Of a stretch of 64,000 bases of DNA, positions 9,120 through 17,532 are shown piece by piece. Source of the DNA: Anaerolineales bacterium UBA3499. GTDB taxonomy: Bacteria; Chloroflexota; Anaerolineae; Anaerolineales; UBA11657. How positions within the stretch are numbered: the stretch's first letter is position 1; every line of letters starts with the position of its first letter. Below the pieces are notes generated by a model. That model was not told the DNA's origin and ran no database searches. It was given only the letters and a program-made list of their open reading frames with translations. The stretch lies in the NCBI GenBank assembly GCA_002377585.1, contig DFQC01000046.1, positions 1-64,000 of the forward strand. The letters run 5' to 3'. Made by a program: the position numbers and the translations under genes.

Positions 9120-10114
9120 TGGTGGAAAGATTAGACACTATGTATCAACGGCTTTTGTCACGCAAAATACTAGTGGCTGTCATCATAGTTGTTCTTGCTG
9201 TCGCAGCCCCTCACATAGCAAACACATATACGATTAGCTTATTAATAGAAGTTCTGATATTTTCTATCTTTGCTATGAGCCTAAATCTACTTGTCGGATA
9301 CACTGGATTACCATCCTTTGGGCATGCAGCATTTTTTGGTTTAGGCGCTTACATAATTGCATATATTAGCGGCGTGAACGATCTAACCCTTAGTTTCACC
9401 AACAATATCTTGTTAACATTACCCATAGTTATTATAGGTACCGGTATCATAGCTCTAATAGTTGGATCGTTAGCTCTACGTACTGATGGAATTTATTTCC
9501 TAATGATTACACTTGCTTTCGCGCAAATGCTATTCAGTGTAGCGATGCGTTGGTCTGCGGTGACTGGTGGCTCTGATGGACTAATAGGAATACCGCGCCC
9601 AGAAATAGACTTAGGAGTATGGAAATACTCATTTGAGTCCCGCACAGCCTTCTACTATTTTGTGGTGACTACATTTGTGGCAATATATTTTGGCTTGCAT
9701 AATATTATACATAGCCCATTTGGATTAGCCTTAAAAGGTATCAAGTCGAACCAGATGCGTATGCAAGCATTAGGTTATAAGACCCTGCATTATAAAATTG
9801 GCGTATTTGTGCTAGCAGGTGTTATAGCTGGAATAGCCGGTATGCTGCTCGCACAATTTTATTGGCATGCCTCTCCAGAAAATCTTTACTGGACCATGTC
9901 AGGACAAGCATTGATTATGGTAATCTTAGGTGGAGTTGGAACTCTAATAGGACCTGTGATTGGTGCCACTTTGATGAGATTATTACCCAATATTACTAGT
10001 ACTTACACAAACAATTGGCAAAGTTATATGGGGATCATGTTGATTGTATTTGTCCTATGCGCCCCTAATGGAATCATGGGAATACTATTGAAAAAACTCA
10101 AAAACAATCAATGA
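9119..10114 (+). CDS. ABC transporter permease, LivM type
   Basis: 331-aa second permease of the importer, with about 8-9 hydrophobic helices. It has the LivM-type motif NLLVGYTGLPSFGHAAFFGLGAY (part around residues 60-80), TDGIYFLMITLAFAQM, and the coupling loop GGVGTLIGPVIGA near residue 285. ATG 9119 overlaps the livH-like stop codon by one base and fits coupling; an in-frame TTG 3 bases upstream is less likely. Its own stop overlaps the next start as ATGA at 10111-10114. Confidence 0.93.
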   Translation: MVERLDTMYQRLLSRKILVAVIIVVLAVAAPHIANTYTISLLIEVLIFSIFAMSLNLLVGYTGLPSFGHAAFFGLGAYIIAYISGVNDLTLSFTNNILLTLPIVIIGTGIIALIVGSLALRTDGIYFLMITLAFAQMLFSVAMRWSAVTGGSDGLIGIPRPEIDLGVWKYSFESRTAFYYFVVTTFVAIYFGLHNIIHSPFGLALKGIKSNQMRMQALGYKTLHYKIGVFVLAGVIAGIAGMLLAQFYWHASPENLYWTMSGQALIMVILGGVGTLIGPVIGATLMRLLPNITSTYTNNWQSYMGIMLIVFVLCAPNGIMGILLKKLKNNQ

Positions 10115-10854
10115 CAAATATACGTATATGTGAGTTAAGTGTAAATTTTGGCGGACTAGCTGCCATAAATAAAATGAGTTTAGAGATTGAGTCAGGGGAT
10201 CGGCATGCCATTATTGGCCCTAACGGAGCAGGTAAGACAACACTCCTAAAATCAATCAATGGGCAGTTGTCAGACATAAAAGGTACTATTTTTTTGGGTA
10301 AACAAGAAATAACAAATTTGCCAATTCAATCCCGTACCAAACTTGGGCTGGGATGTACGTTTCAACACAACAATCTGTTTAGCGACTTAACCGTTATTGA
10401 GAACATATACATTGCTTTACAGAATCGTCTTGGGATTGCAAACCACTTGTCTCCGAAACAGTCTATATTAACGTCAATGGTGTCTGAGTCACATCAATTA
10501 CTGGATACATTTGGTTTAAGTATGGTCAAAAATCAAGTGACGGATACCCTGTCCTATGGTCAACAGAGAGTACTCGATCTTGCAATTGCTATAGCAATGA
10601 ATCCCAAAGCTTTGTTGCTAGATGAACCCACAGCTGGCATGTCAGTTTTAGAGACTACAAATATGATTCAAATAATTGAAAAACTACCAGATACTGTAAC
10701 GCTTGTTTTAGTAGAACACGACATGAACGTAGTGTTTGAAATAGCAAAGCACATTACAGTACTTCATAATGGAAAAATAATAGGTCAAGGTACTCCGGCT
10801 GAGATTCGCAACAATTCAATAGTCCGAGAATATTACCTGGGAAACAAAAAATGA
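10111..10854 (+). CDS. ABC transporter ATP-binding protein, LivG type
   Basis: 247-aa ATPase that powers the importer. Walker A is GPNGAGKTT (about 37-45), the signature motif is the variant LSYGQQ instead of LSGGQ, Walker B is LLLDEPTAGM, and the switch histidine is in LVEHDMNV. The C-terminal tail HNGKIIGQGTPAEI is typical of LivG. It overlaps both neighbours by ATGA, so translation is coupled through the cassette. Confidence 0.93.
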   Translation: MTNIRICELSVNFGGLAAINKMSLEIESGDRHAIIGPNGAGKTTLLKSINGQLSDIKGTIFLGKQEITNLPIQSRTKLGLGCTFQHNNLFSDLTVIENIYIALQNRLGIANHLSPKQSILTSMVSESHQLLDTFGLSMVKNQVTDTLSYGQQRVLDLAIAIAMNPKALLLDEPTAGMSVLETTNMIQIIEKLPDTVTLVLVEHDMNVVFEIAKHITVLHNGKIIGQGTPAEIRNNSIVREYYLGNKK

Positions 10855-11549
10855 TGTTAGTGGTTGAAGATATTGACACCTATTATGGAAAAAGCCATGT
10901 GCTTCAGGGAGTATCCTTGAAAGTAATGGAAAGCGAGATAGTCGCCCTATTAGGTCGTAACGGAGCGGGGAAATCAACCCTTGTTAAATCTATAATAGGT
11001 CGACAACCAGCATCAATTGGTGATATATATTTTTGCGGAAATAATATCACCAATTTAGCATCACATCGCATTGCTCGCCTTGGAATAGGTGCATTAAACC
11101 AGGGTAGATCTATATTCCCAACACTCACTACACTTGAAAACATAATGATTGGATATAAGAATAGGCATAATCAACAATGGGATCTAGATAACATCCTCGG
11201 TATTTTTCCCGCCTTAGCAGGTCGCCTTAACCACTTGGGATGGCAATTGAGTGGAGGAGAACAACAGATGGTGGCAATCGCACGAGCACTAATGACTAAC
11301 CCTAAGATGTTAGTTTTAGACGAACCTTCAGAGGGACTTGCCCCACTCATTTTAAATGAAATAGGAAAAACAATAAGTCTGATGTGTCAACTTGGTATAT
11401 CGGTCATGCTAGTTGAACAAAATGTACCTTTTGCATTGCAATTAGTCGACAGAGTTTATGTAATGAACAAAGGAAGAATCTCCTTTGACGGACACACCAA
11501 TATGCTGAAGGAGAACACCGCATTGCTACACCGCTATCTAGGGATATGA
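10851..11549 (+). CDS. ABC transporter ATP-binding protein, LivF type
   Basis: 232-aa partner ATPase. Walker A is GRNGAGKST (about 37-45), signature LSGGEQQ, Walker B LVLDEPSEGL followed by the LivF-specific APLI, and switch histidine replaced by glutamine in LVEQNV, as is usual for LivF. It closes the importer operon. The 137 bases after it contain no strong terminator that I can see, but the next gene has its own ribosome site. Confidence 0.93.
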   Translation: MMLVVEDIDTYYGKSHVLQGVSLKVMESEIVALLGRNGAGKSTLVKSIIGRQPASIGDIYFCGNNITNLASHRIARLGIGALNQGRSIFPTLTTLENIMIGYKNRHNQQWDLDNILGIFPALAGRLNHLGWQLSGGEQQMVAIARALMTNPKMLVLDEPSEGLAPLILNEIGKTISLMCQLGISVMLVEQNVPFALQLVDRVYVMNKGRISFDGHTNMLKENTALLHRYLGI

Positions 11550-11686
11550 AACACATTTATTTCAAACCTATCAGACTAAATCACAAATGCTAAGTCTCTA
11601 GACAATTACGTGATATGATAATATAGCAACAGCAGATCGCAAATCTCAGGATATAGAATACATATAAATAAAAGGGAGACAAAACA

Positions 11687-13069
11687 ATGAGCGAAAACAC
11701 CAAATTTGTGTTGTCGGAAGATGAAATGCCAAAAGAATGGTACAACATTAACCCAGATATGCCCGTTAATCCTGCTGAGACGGCTTGGAATGCAGTGTTA
11801 CATCCTGGAACGAAAGAGCCTGTTACACCCGAATTCCTCTCTGCACTATTTCCCATGCGCTTTATTGGTGAAGCAGTCAGCATGGATCGTTGGATTGAAA
11901 TTCCGGAACCAGTAAGAGAAATATACCGTCTGTGGAGACCTTCACCTCTCTACCGTGCACGAAGACTTGAAAAGGCTCTGGATACACCTGCACATATTTA
12001 CTACAAGTATGAAGGTGTATCTCCAGTAGGTTCTCATAAACCCAATACAGCAGTTGTCCAAGCATTTTATGCCAAAGAAGAAGGTACTCTTGGATTCACG
12101 ACAGAGACTGGTGCCGGACAATGGGGATGCGCACTGGCGATGGCTTGTAAATTTTTTGAACTCGAATGCCACGTATATATGGTAAAAGTATCATATGAAC
12201 AGAAGCCTTACCGTAGAGTAATGATGCAAAACTACGGAGCTAACATACACCCTAGCCCATCGGATATAACCAACTTTGGTCAGCAAATACTAGCAGATGA
12301 TCCAAATAGTCCCGGATCACTTGGTATCGCCATATCTGAGGCAGTCGAAGCAGCAGTGGCATCCCAAGGAAAGCTCAAGTACGCACTTGGATCTGTACTA
12401 GGACCAGTTCTAATGCACCAAACTGTAGTAGGATTAGAGACAATCAAACAGTTTGACTTGGCTGGAGAATATCCTGATGTGGTGATTGGTTGTATCGGTG
12501 GAGGAAGTAATTTTTCTGGATTTGCATTTCCGTTTCTACACCAAAATTTCACCAACAATACAGAGACAAGGGTATTAGCTGCAGAACCGATGTCGTGCCC
12601 AACACTAACTAAAGGAGAGTACACATTTGATTTCGGAGATTCTGCTGGCATGGCTCCTATAGTAAAAATGCACACCTTAGGACATAATTTCGTCCCTGCA
12701 GGGATTCATGCAGGCGGTTTACGTTATCATGGAATGGCACCTCACGTAAGCGCTCTCTATGACAACGGTAATATAGAAGCAGTAGCTCTTCCACAGCTAT
12801 CAACATTTGCTGCTGGTCGACAGTTTGCACAAGCTGAGGGAATAGTTCCAGCTCCTGAAACTACACATGCTGTCAAAGCAGCGATAGATGAGGCGATTAA
12901 ATGTAAAGAGGAAGGTACAAGTCGCGTAATTACATTCAATCTATGTGGACACGCACATTTTGACCTAAGTGCTTATGATGATTATCTGCAGGGAGCACTT
13001 CACGATCATGAATATCCAGAAGAAGAAATCAAGGACGCAATGCAGCATCTTCCAGAAGTAAGCTTGTAA
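11687..13069 (+). CDS. trpB2: tryptophan synthase beta chain, TrpB2 type
   Basis: 460-aa PLP enzyme that joins indole (or a related nucleophile) with serine to give tryptophan. It matches the longer TrpB2 subfamily: an N-terminal extension with PDMPVNPAETAW, RPSPLYRARRLEKAL, the PLP-binding lysine K118 in GSHKPNTA, TETGAGQWG (about 139-147) and the phosphate loop CIGGGSNFSG. TrpB2 proteins often act without TrpA, as indole salvage enzymes; no trpA or other trp gene is adjacent here. A good Shine-Dalgarno, AAAGGGAG, lies 9 bases before the ATG. A second TrpB elsewhere in the genome cannot be excluded. Confidence 0.93.
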   Translation: MSENTKFVLSEDEMPKEWYNINPDMPVNPAETAWNAVLHPGTKEPVTPEFLSALFPMRFIGEAVSMDRWIEIPEPVREIYRLWRPSPLYRARRLEKALDTPAHIYYKYEGVSPVGSHKPNTAVVQAFYAKEEGTLGFTTETGAGQWGCALAMACKFFELECHVYMVKVSYEQKPYRRVMMQNYGANIHPSPSDITNFGQQILADDPNSPGSLGIAISEAVEAAVASQGKLKYALGSVLGPVLMHQTVVGLETIKQFDLAGEYPDVVIGCIGGGSNFSGFAFPFLHQNFTNNTETRVLAAEPMSCPTLTKGEYTFDFGDSAGMAPIVKMHTLGHNFVPAGIHAGGLRYHGMAPHVSALYDNGNIEAVALPQLSTFAAGRQFAQAEGIVPAPETTHAVKAAIDEAIKCKEEGTSRVITFNLCGHAHFDLSAYDDYLQGALHDHEYPEEEIKDAMQHLPEVSL

Positions 13070-13085
13070 TCGTTGCGAAAGTATA

Positions 13086-13125
13086 GCCATGGCAGTATAT
13101 ACAAATTGCTATTTACTGTCATGGC
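13086..13125. terminator. hairpin between convergent trpB2 and aldolase genes
   Basis: A 12-bp stem (GCCATGGCAGTA at 13086-13097 and TACTGTCATGGC at 13114-13125, one G-T pair) with a 16-base loop lies in the 75-base gap between two convergent genes. No long U-tract follows on either strand, so it may be a weak bidirectional terminator or an mRNA 3' end stabiliser. Confidence 0.5.
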
Positions 13126-13144
13126 AAATGTTCAGCCAACCACA

Positions 13145-14044
13145 CTACAGCAAGCCTGTTTGCTCCAAAATATATCGCAATTCATCTTTTTCAGAATCAA
13201 TTAAAGATAACAATGGCGATCGTACTTCACCCCCACACTTATCTATCATTTCAAGTGCTGCTTTTAAACCAGCAATTCCACAATGCTTCTTCAATACCTT
13301 TGTAATAGGAACGAGATGAATCTGTAGTTTTTCTGCTCTTTCCATCTCACCCTGACTGAACAAGTACATCAACTCAGATAGAGATTTGGCAGCTATGTTG
13401 GCTAATGCTAGAATACCTCCAATAGCACCCGCATTGAGACCTGCCAGAAATTGGCTCGATGATCCTGTCAAAACCTGGAAGTTCTCTGATGTTTCATCTG
13501 CTAATCTTTTTATCTTGTGGACATCACCGCTACTTTCCTTGATACCTATAATATTGTTGTGGTCGGACAATACTTTTATTACCTCTACTGGCAAATCTAA
13601 GCCTGTAAACATCGGTGCACTATAAAGCAACACTGGAACAGGAGACTCAGACGCAATCCGCATATAGTGGCTCTCTAACGCTTTACGAGACATAGATTCC
13701 CCATAATAATGGGGAGTGATTACTAATACAATGTCAGCTCCTGCATCAGACATGCATTTGGTCCAATCTATAGTTGCACGAGTACTTTCCATACCTGAAC
13801 CAACTATAAGAAGTTTTCTGCTCGGTATAACCCGTCTGGCATATGCAACTAATAATTCACGTTCTTCATGGTCAAGCAAAACATATTCCCCATTTGAACC
13901 CTGCAGTACATATCCAGAACAATAATCAGAATTACGTAATAAATTACGATGGAGTCTATTTAAATCTATATCTCCATTACCATAAAAAGGAGTAGGGAGA
14001 GTGGGATAAATACCGGCTAAAGATATCTTGTTATTTGTAGACAT
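13145..14044 (-). CDS. DapA-family aldolase, most like 4-hydroxy-2-oxoglutarate aldolase
   Basis: 299-aa class I aldolase of the dihydrodipicolinate synthase/N-acetylneuraminate lyase superfamily, a TIM barrel using a pyruvate-lysine Schiff base. The lysine is K169 in IGIKESSGD and the tyrosine is Y141 in LLYSAPMFTGLDLP. True DapA proteins normally read YNxP here; the YSxPxxTGLDLP pattern and the end of the chain (CGIAGLKAALE, then GGEVRSPLL) match what I recall of mitochondrial 4-hydroxy-2-oxoglutarate aldolase (HOGA1). That would put it in hydroxyproline or hydroxyacid breakdown rather than lysine synthesis (inference). ATG 14044 with AAAGG upstream is chosen over the TTG at 14059. It stands alone between convergent and divergent neighbours. 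Confidence 0.8.
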   Translation of the reverse strand: MSTNNKISLAGIYPTLPTPFYGNGDIDLNRLHRNLLRNSDYCSGYVLQGSNGEYVLLDHEERELLVAYARRVIPSRKLLIVGSGMESTRATIDWTKCMSDAGADIVLVITPHYYGESMSRKALESHYMRIASESPVPVLLYSAPMFTGLDLPVEVIKVLSDHNNIIGIKESSGDVHKIKRLADETSENFQVLTGSSSQFLAGLNAGAIGGILALANIAAKSLSELMYLFSQGEMERAEKLQIHLVPITKVLKKHCGIAGLKAALEMIDKCGGEVRSPLLSLIDSEKDELRYILEQTGLL

Positions 14045-14119
14045 TATCGACCTTTGCATTAATCGGAAATATTGGCTTATACCATAAAATTCCTATTAGT
14101 TTGGTATCATTAGATAATT

Positions 14120-14794
14120 ATGTTTCCAATACGTGACACAAACAAATCAAATACATTTCCTATTGTAAACTGGATTATTATTGTCATTAATGCGAGTATA
14201 TTTTTTGTGCAAGTCAGACTTCCTAGAGAAACTGTCGAAATTGTATATAGCACATTTGGAGTAGTACCTATCAGATTTACTGAATTGCATTTACTAGCTC
14301 CCATATCTCTTTTCAGTAGCCAATTTCTGCATGGCGGTTGGCTACACATTATAAGAAACCTGTGGATACTCTATATATTTGGCGACAATGTAGAGGATCG
14401 CATGGGTCACATCCAATATCTAGTATTTTACCTAATGACTGGAGTAATTGGTGGTCTACTACAAGTGATAACGCAACCTTTTTCTACTATACCAATTATT
14501 GGTGCAAGTGGTGCAATATCAGGAGTGTTAGGAGCATACATACTTTTCTTCCCAAGAGCCCGTGTTCTAACGTTTGTGCCAATATTTATATTGCCATGGC
14601 TGGTGGAAATTCCGGCAGTAATTTTCCTAGGAGTCTGGTTTCTTTCACAATTTGTGAATGTAATAAACGAAGCTAGTGCTGTGATTAGCAGCGGAGTAGC
14701 TTATTGGGCTCACTTAGGAGGATTTGGTGCAGGATTTCTTCTAGCACGACGTATACGCAAGATAAGAAATATTAGTTTTAAGTATTACAATTGA
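14120..14794 (+). CDS. rhomboid-family intramembrane serine protease
   Basis: 224-aa membrane protein with about 6 helices that should cleave transmembrane substrates within the membrane. It has the rhomboid hallmarks: HGGWLHIIRNLWILYIFGD in helix 2 (H and N of the oxyanion region, about 71-89), the nucleophile S130 in GASGAISG on helix 4, and the base H198 in AYWAHLGGFGAG on helix 6. Residue spacing is normal for a small bacterial rhomboid without extra domains. A TATCAT box 9 bases before the ATG, without a Shine-Dalgarno, suggests a leaderless message. It converges with the polyprenyl synthase gene. Confidence 0.92.
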   Translation: MFPIRDTNKSNTFPIVNWIIIVINASIFFVQVRLPRETVEIVYSTFGVVPIRFTELHLLAPISLFSSQFLHGGWLHIIRNLWILYIFGDNVEDRMGHIQYLVFYLMTGVIGGLLQVITQPFSTIPIIGASGAISGVLGAYILFFPRARVLTFVPIFILPWLVEIPAVIFLGVWFLSQFVNVINEASAVISSGVAYWAHLGGFGAGFLLARRIRKIRNISFKYYN

Positions 14795-14828
14795 TTCGGA
14801 TTAACAATTTGTCCAAGCATAAATTTGA

Positions 14829-15845
14829 CTAACATTCACGACCCAATAATTGCCTAACCAAAGATACCAAAGCATCCCCAGCAATACCTTTAGGGCAAGC
14901 ATTAGATAACTTCTGTAAAGCAATCTCTGCTTTATCAAATTCGATACTTGACACTTCTTCCAATACTCCTGTTTCCTCCAAAAGTGCAATAACCACATCA
15001 ACTTCACCATCATTTTGCGGATTTTTATTGTAAAGAGCGCACAGTTCGTCAGAGCGTTCCAGGCCCAGAATTATTGGGAGGGTTTTTTTTCTTGCACGAA
15101 AATCATCGCCTGCTGGCTTACCAGTTTTTGAGCTTCGACCCCATACTCCTAGAATATCGTCTCTTACTTGATATGCAACACCAAGAGCATGTCCAAAGTC
15201 ACGGTAACACATTCGTTGTTCTGCTGACGCACCACTGACCAAGGCACCTAACTCGGTAGAAACTGCAATTAAAGAAGCAGTCTTACCTTCTATCATGCTC
15301 ATGTATGTTTCCAAATCAATTTGGTTCACCTTCTCAAATTCTATATCAGCTGCCTGACCCTCAGTCAGCGATAAGCATGCCTCATTAAGTAAGCATAAGG
15401 CATCCAGTTTGCTTTCTGGTGACAAAATCTGCTCTTTCTGCAGTGCAAGATGAGCATGAGCAAAAAGAGCATCACCAGCATTTATTGCTTGTTCTGCACC
15501 CCACAATGACCACACGGTAGGACGACCTCTACGTAAACTACTTTGATCTTGTATATCATCATGTATTAATGAAAAATTGTGAATGAGTTCAACGGCAGCA
15601 GCAATTGTAACTGCGTTACGCCAGTGTCCACCAGAAGCATCTGTAGATAACAAAGTTAGTAGTGGACGTATTCGCTTACCTAATACAACACTAGATTTGA
15701 TACCATCATCCCATCCCATGTGGTAATGAAGCATCTGCCCGACTAACTTTGTAGTAGTCGTAGAGTCCATCACTAGCTTTCTAAGTTTTTCCTCGAATAC
15801 CAGGAGATATTCCTGCGAGAGACGATCAACTATCGTAGAATTCAT
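14829..15845 (-). CDS. polyprenyl diphosphate synthase (trans-isoprenyl chain elongation)
   Basis: 338-aa prenyltransferase that condenses IPP with allylic diphosphates, such as GGPP or longer chains for quinones and lipids. The first aspartate motif is DDIQD (96-100) with RRGRPT after it, and the second is YQVRDDILG (about 220-228), followed by KTGKPAGDDFRARKKTLP. The first motif is of the two-residue spacer type (DDxxD). Chain length cannot be called with certainty from sequence. Its start overlaps the stop of the type 2 IPP isomerase gene upstream (ATGA at 15842-15845), so the two form an isoprenoid operon on the minus strand. Confidence 0.92.
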   Translation of the reverse strand: MNSTIVDRLSQEYLLVFEEKLRKLVMDSTTTTKLVGQMLHYHMGWDDGIKSSVVLGKRIRPLLTLLSTDASGGHWRNAVTIAAAVELIHNFSLIHDDIQDQSSLRRGRPTVWSLWGAEQAINAGDALFAHAHLALQKEQILSPESKLDALCLLNEACLSLTEGQAADIEFEKVNQIDLETYMSMIEGKTASLIAVSTELGALVSGASAEQRMCYRDFGHALGVAYQVRDDILGVWGRSSKTGKPAGDDFRARKKTLPIILGLERSDELCALYNKNPQNDGEVDVVIALLEETGVLEEVSSIEFDKAEIALQKLSNACPKGIAGDALVSLVRQLLGREC

Positions 15846-16882
15846 TTTCTACGTAGCAACGATAGTTGATGCAAATCTGATACCGTACTTACACCTGAAC
15901 AAAACATGCTGATTCGTAACTGTTGTTCAATCTCAGCAATTGTACCTAATACTTGTTCTGTAGAATGCATAGCTGACTGTAAAAATGGGTGTGCCATACC
16001 AGCAGCAGTAGCACCAAGACAAAGACATTTAGCTACTTCCACCCCATTCCTTAAACCACCTGATGCAATACAATCCACGTTGGGAGCTCCCTTACGTGCA
16101 TTATGAATAGCATCTAATGTAGATATTCCCCAGTCTGCAAACACTGAAGACACCCTTTTAGCCGAATCATCACTGGATCTGTACATTTCTACCTGACTCC
16201 AAGAAGTCCCACCTGAACCTGCTACGTCAATTGCAGATATACCGGCATCCGCTAAACTTCTGCAGGTCTCCTCAGAAAAACCCCAACCAACCTCTTTTGC
16301 AACCACATTAATACCATCACGACCTAGAACTTCACATACATTACCCACTTGATCAAATAGCCCAGAAAAATTAGTCTGCCCCTCATCTTGCAAAGCTTCT
16401 TGCAAAGGGTTGAAGTGCAAAACAATTGCATCAGCGCCTGACAAATCAACCAACTTTCGACAATCATCTACCGTAACTCCATAATTCAGCTGTACGGCAC
16501 CTATATTAGCAAACAACAATATATCAGGAGCGATATGCCTGAGCTTAAAGCTGTCTACAGAATCGGAATCCTCCAATACAACCCGCATTGAACCTAGGCC
16601 TAGGCCAATACCAGTGTGCTGTGCTGCTTCAGCCAATATACGATTTATATGGCCCGCTTTTGGTGTACCACCTGTCATACATGAAATAAACAATGGCATC
16701 CTGAGTTTTTTACCTAACACTGTTGTACTTGTATCTATATCATCCAAATCTAATTCTGGCAGCGCATTATGATTGAAATATAAATTATCTAATCCGTTAC
16801 TCACTGATTTAAATTGAACATCTTCCTCAATATTAATACGGATGTGATCATCTTTGCGTGAAGCTGTCGTAACTTCTTCCAT
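15842..16882 (-). CDS. fni: isopentenyl-diphosphate delta-isomerase, type 2 (FMN)
   Basis: 346-aa FMN- and NAD(P)H-dependent enzyme that interconverts IPP and DMAPP. It has RKDDHIRINIE at the start, FISCMTGGTP, GLGLGSMR (about 95-102), the flavin-binding DVAGSGGTSW and IASGGLRNGVEVAKCL. The ATG at 16882 places the RKDDH motif where the family normally has it; an upstream TTG at 16942 would add 20 residues. It is coupled to the downstream prenyl synthase, so the pair feeds isoprenoid chain building. The divergent neighbour is acpP. Confidence 0.92.
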   Translation of the reverse strand: MEEVTTASRKDDHIRINIEEDVQFKSVSNGLDNLYFNHNALPELDLDDIDTSTTVLGKKLRMPLFISCMTGGTPKAGHINRILAEAAQHTGIGLGLGSMRVVLEDSDSVDSFKLRHIAPDILLFANIGAVQLNYGVTVDDCRKLVDLSGADAIVLHFNPLQEALQDEGQTNFSGLFDQVGNVCEVLGRDGINVVAKEVGWGFSEETCRSLADAGISAIDVAGSGGTSWSQVEMYRSSDDSAKRVSSVFADWGISTLDAIHNARKGAPNVDCIASGGLRNGVEVAKCLCLGATAAGMAHPFLQSAMHSTEQVLGTIAEIEQQLRISMFCSGVSTVSDLHQLSLLRRK

Positions 16883-16967
16883 AGTTAGGTGTTCCAATAT
16901 CGTAGTAGCACGAATGTTATCAGTCAGGGTTAGGGATGTCAATCGTCAGAGTTCGATACAATCACCC

Positions 16968-16995
16968 TTGACAATATAAAATGAAGTATTACAAT
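16968..16995 (+). promoter_or_regulatory. sigma70-type promoter for acpP
   Basis: TTGACA at 16968-16973, a 16-base spacer and TACAAT at 16990-16995, 34 bases before the acpP start codon. The -35 is a perfect consensus match and the -10 has five of six. Confidence 0.75.
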
Positions 16996-17029
16996 GACGC
17001 GCCGTAACAGATAACAAGAGGTAAAAAAT

Positions 17030-17266
17030 ATGTCAAATTCACTAGAAGATGTAAAAGATATTATCACAGAATTGCTAGATGTTGAATCAGTCGAGATAAC
17101 CAATGAGTCTCGATTCAGGGAGGATCTAGGTGCCGATTCTCTTGACCTAGTCGAATTGATTATGGCCTTCGAAGACAAATTTGGAGGCGAAATATCTGAT
17201 GAGCAGGCACAAAAGATCACAACTGTCGGTGAAGCAGTAAGTTACATTGATACAAACATGCGATGA
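17030..17266 (+). CDS. acpP: acyl carrier protein
   Basis: 78-aa acidic carrier protein for fatty acid synthesis in the cytoplasm. The phosphopantetheine attachment serine is S37 in GADSLDLVELIMAFED, the standard DSL motif. Length and charge are normal. A Shine-Dalgarno (AAGAGGT) lies about 8 bases upstream. It is monocistronic: a consensus promoter precedes it and a strong terminator follows, unlike the usual fabG-acpP-fabF order; the other fab gene seen here, fabD, lies about 20 kb away. Confidence 0.97.
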   Translation: MSNSLEDVKDIITELLDVESVEITNESRFREDLGADSLDLVELIMAFEDKFGGEISDEQAQKITTVGEAVSYIDTNMR

Positions 17267-17302
17267 TCTTCCTGAGTTCGCTCATAGCAATTATAAATTA
17301 GC

Positions 17303-17350
17303 CTAAAATCCCATACTAATCAAGCTACAGTATTAGCGATTGGGATTTAG
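17303..17350 (+). other. imperfect stem-loop downstream of acpP
   Basis: CTAAAATCCCA (17303-17313) can pair with TGGGATTTAG (17341-17350) with one bulged A, enclosing a smaller CTAAT/ATTAG hairpin. It sits directly before the acpP terminator hairpin. It could be part of the acpP 3' untranslated region or a small structured RNA; no U-tract follows it. Confidence 0.4.
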
Positions 17351-17353
17351 TTC

Positions 17354-17401
17354 AAATGCAAACAGGCCGACAGGTAAACTGATCGGCCTGTTTGCATTTT
17401 T
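17354..17401 (+). terminator. intrinsic terminator after acpP
   Basis: A perfect 17-bp stem (17354-17370 with 17383-17399), GC-rich core AGGCCGA/TCGGCCT, 12-base loop, followed by a T-rich run. The strongest terminator in the window. Confidence 0.92.
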
Positions 17402-17532
17402 CTAATTCGTACTGATAAAATCACATGATATATAGCATTTATTACATGCAACAATTAATCTTGTATTCTATTAACATTTAACCATTAAACTAATAACAGA
17501 TACACTCTAAAACATTAACGTGAGATTAAATC

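Noticed and set aside
13145..14044. Lysine biosynthesis dapA
   Set aside because: The tyrosine region is YSAP with TGLDLP rather than the usual DapA pattern and no lysine-pathway genes are nearby.
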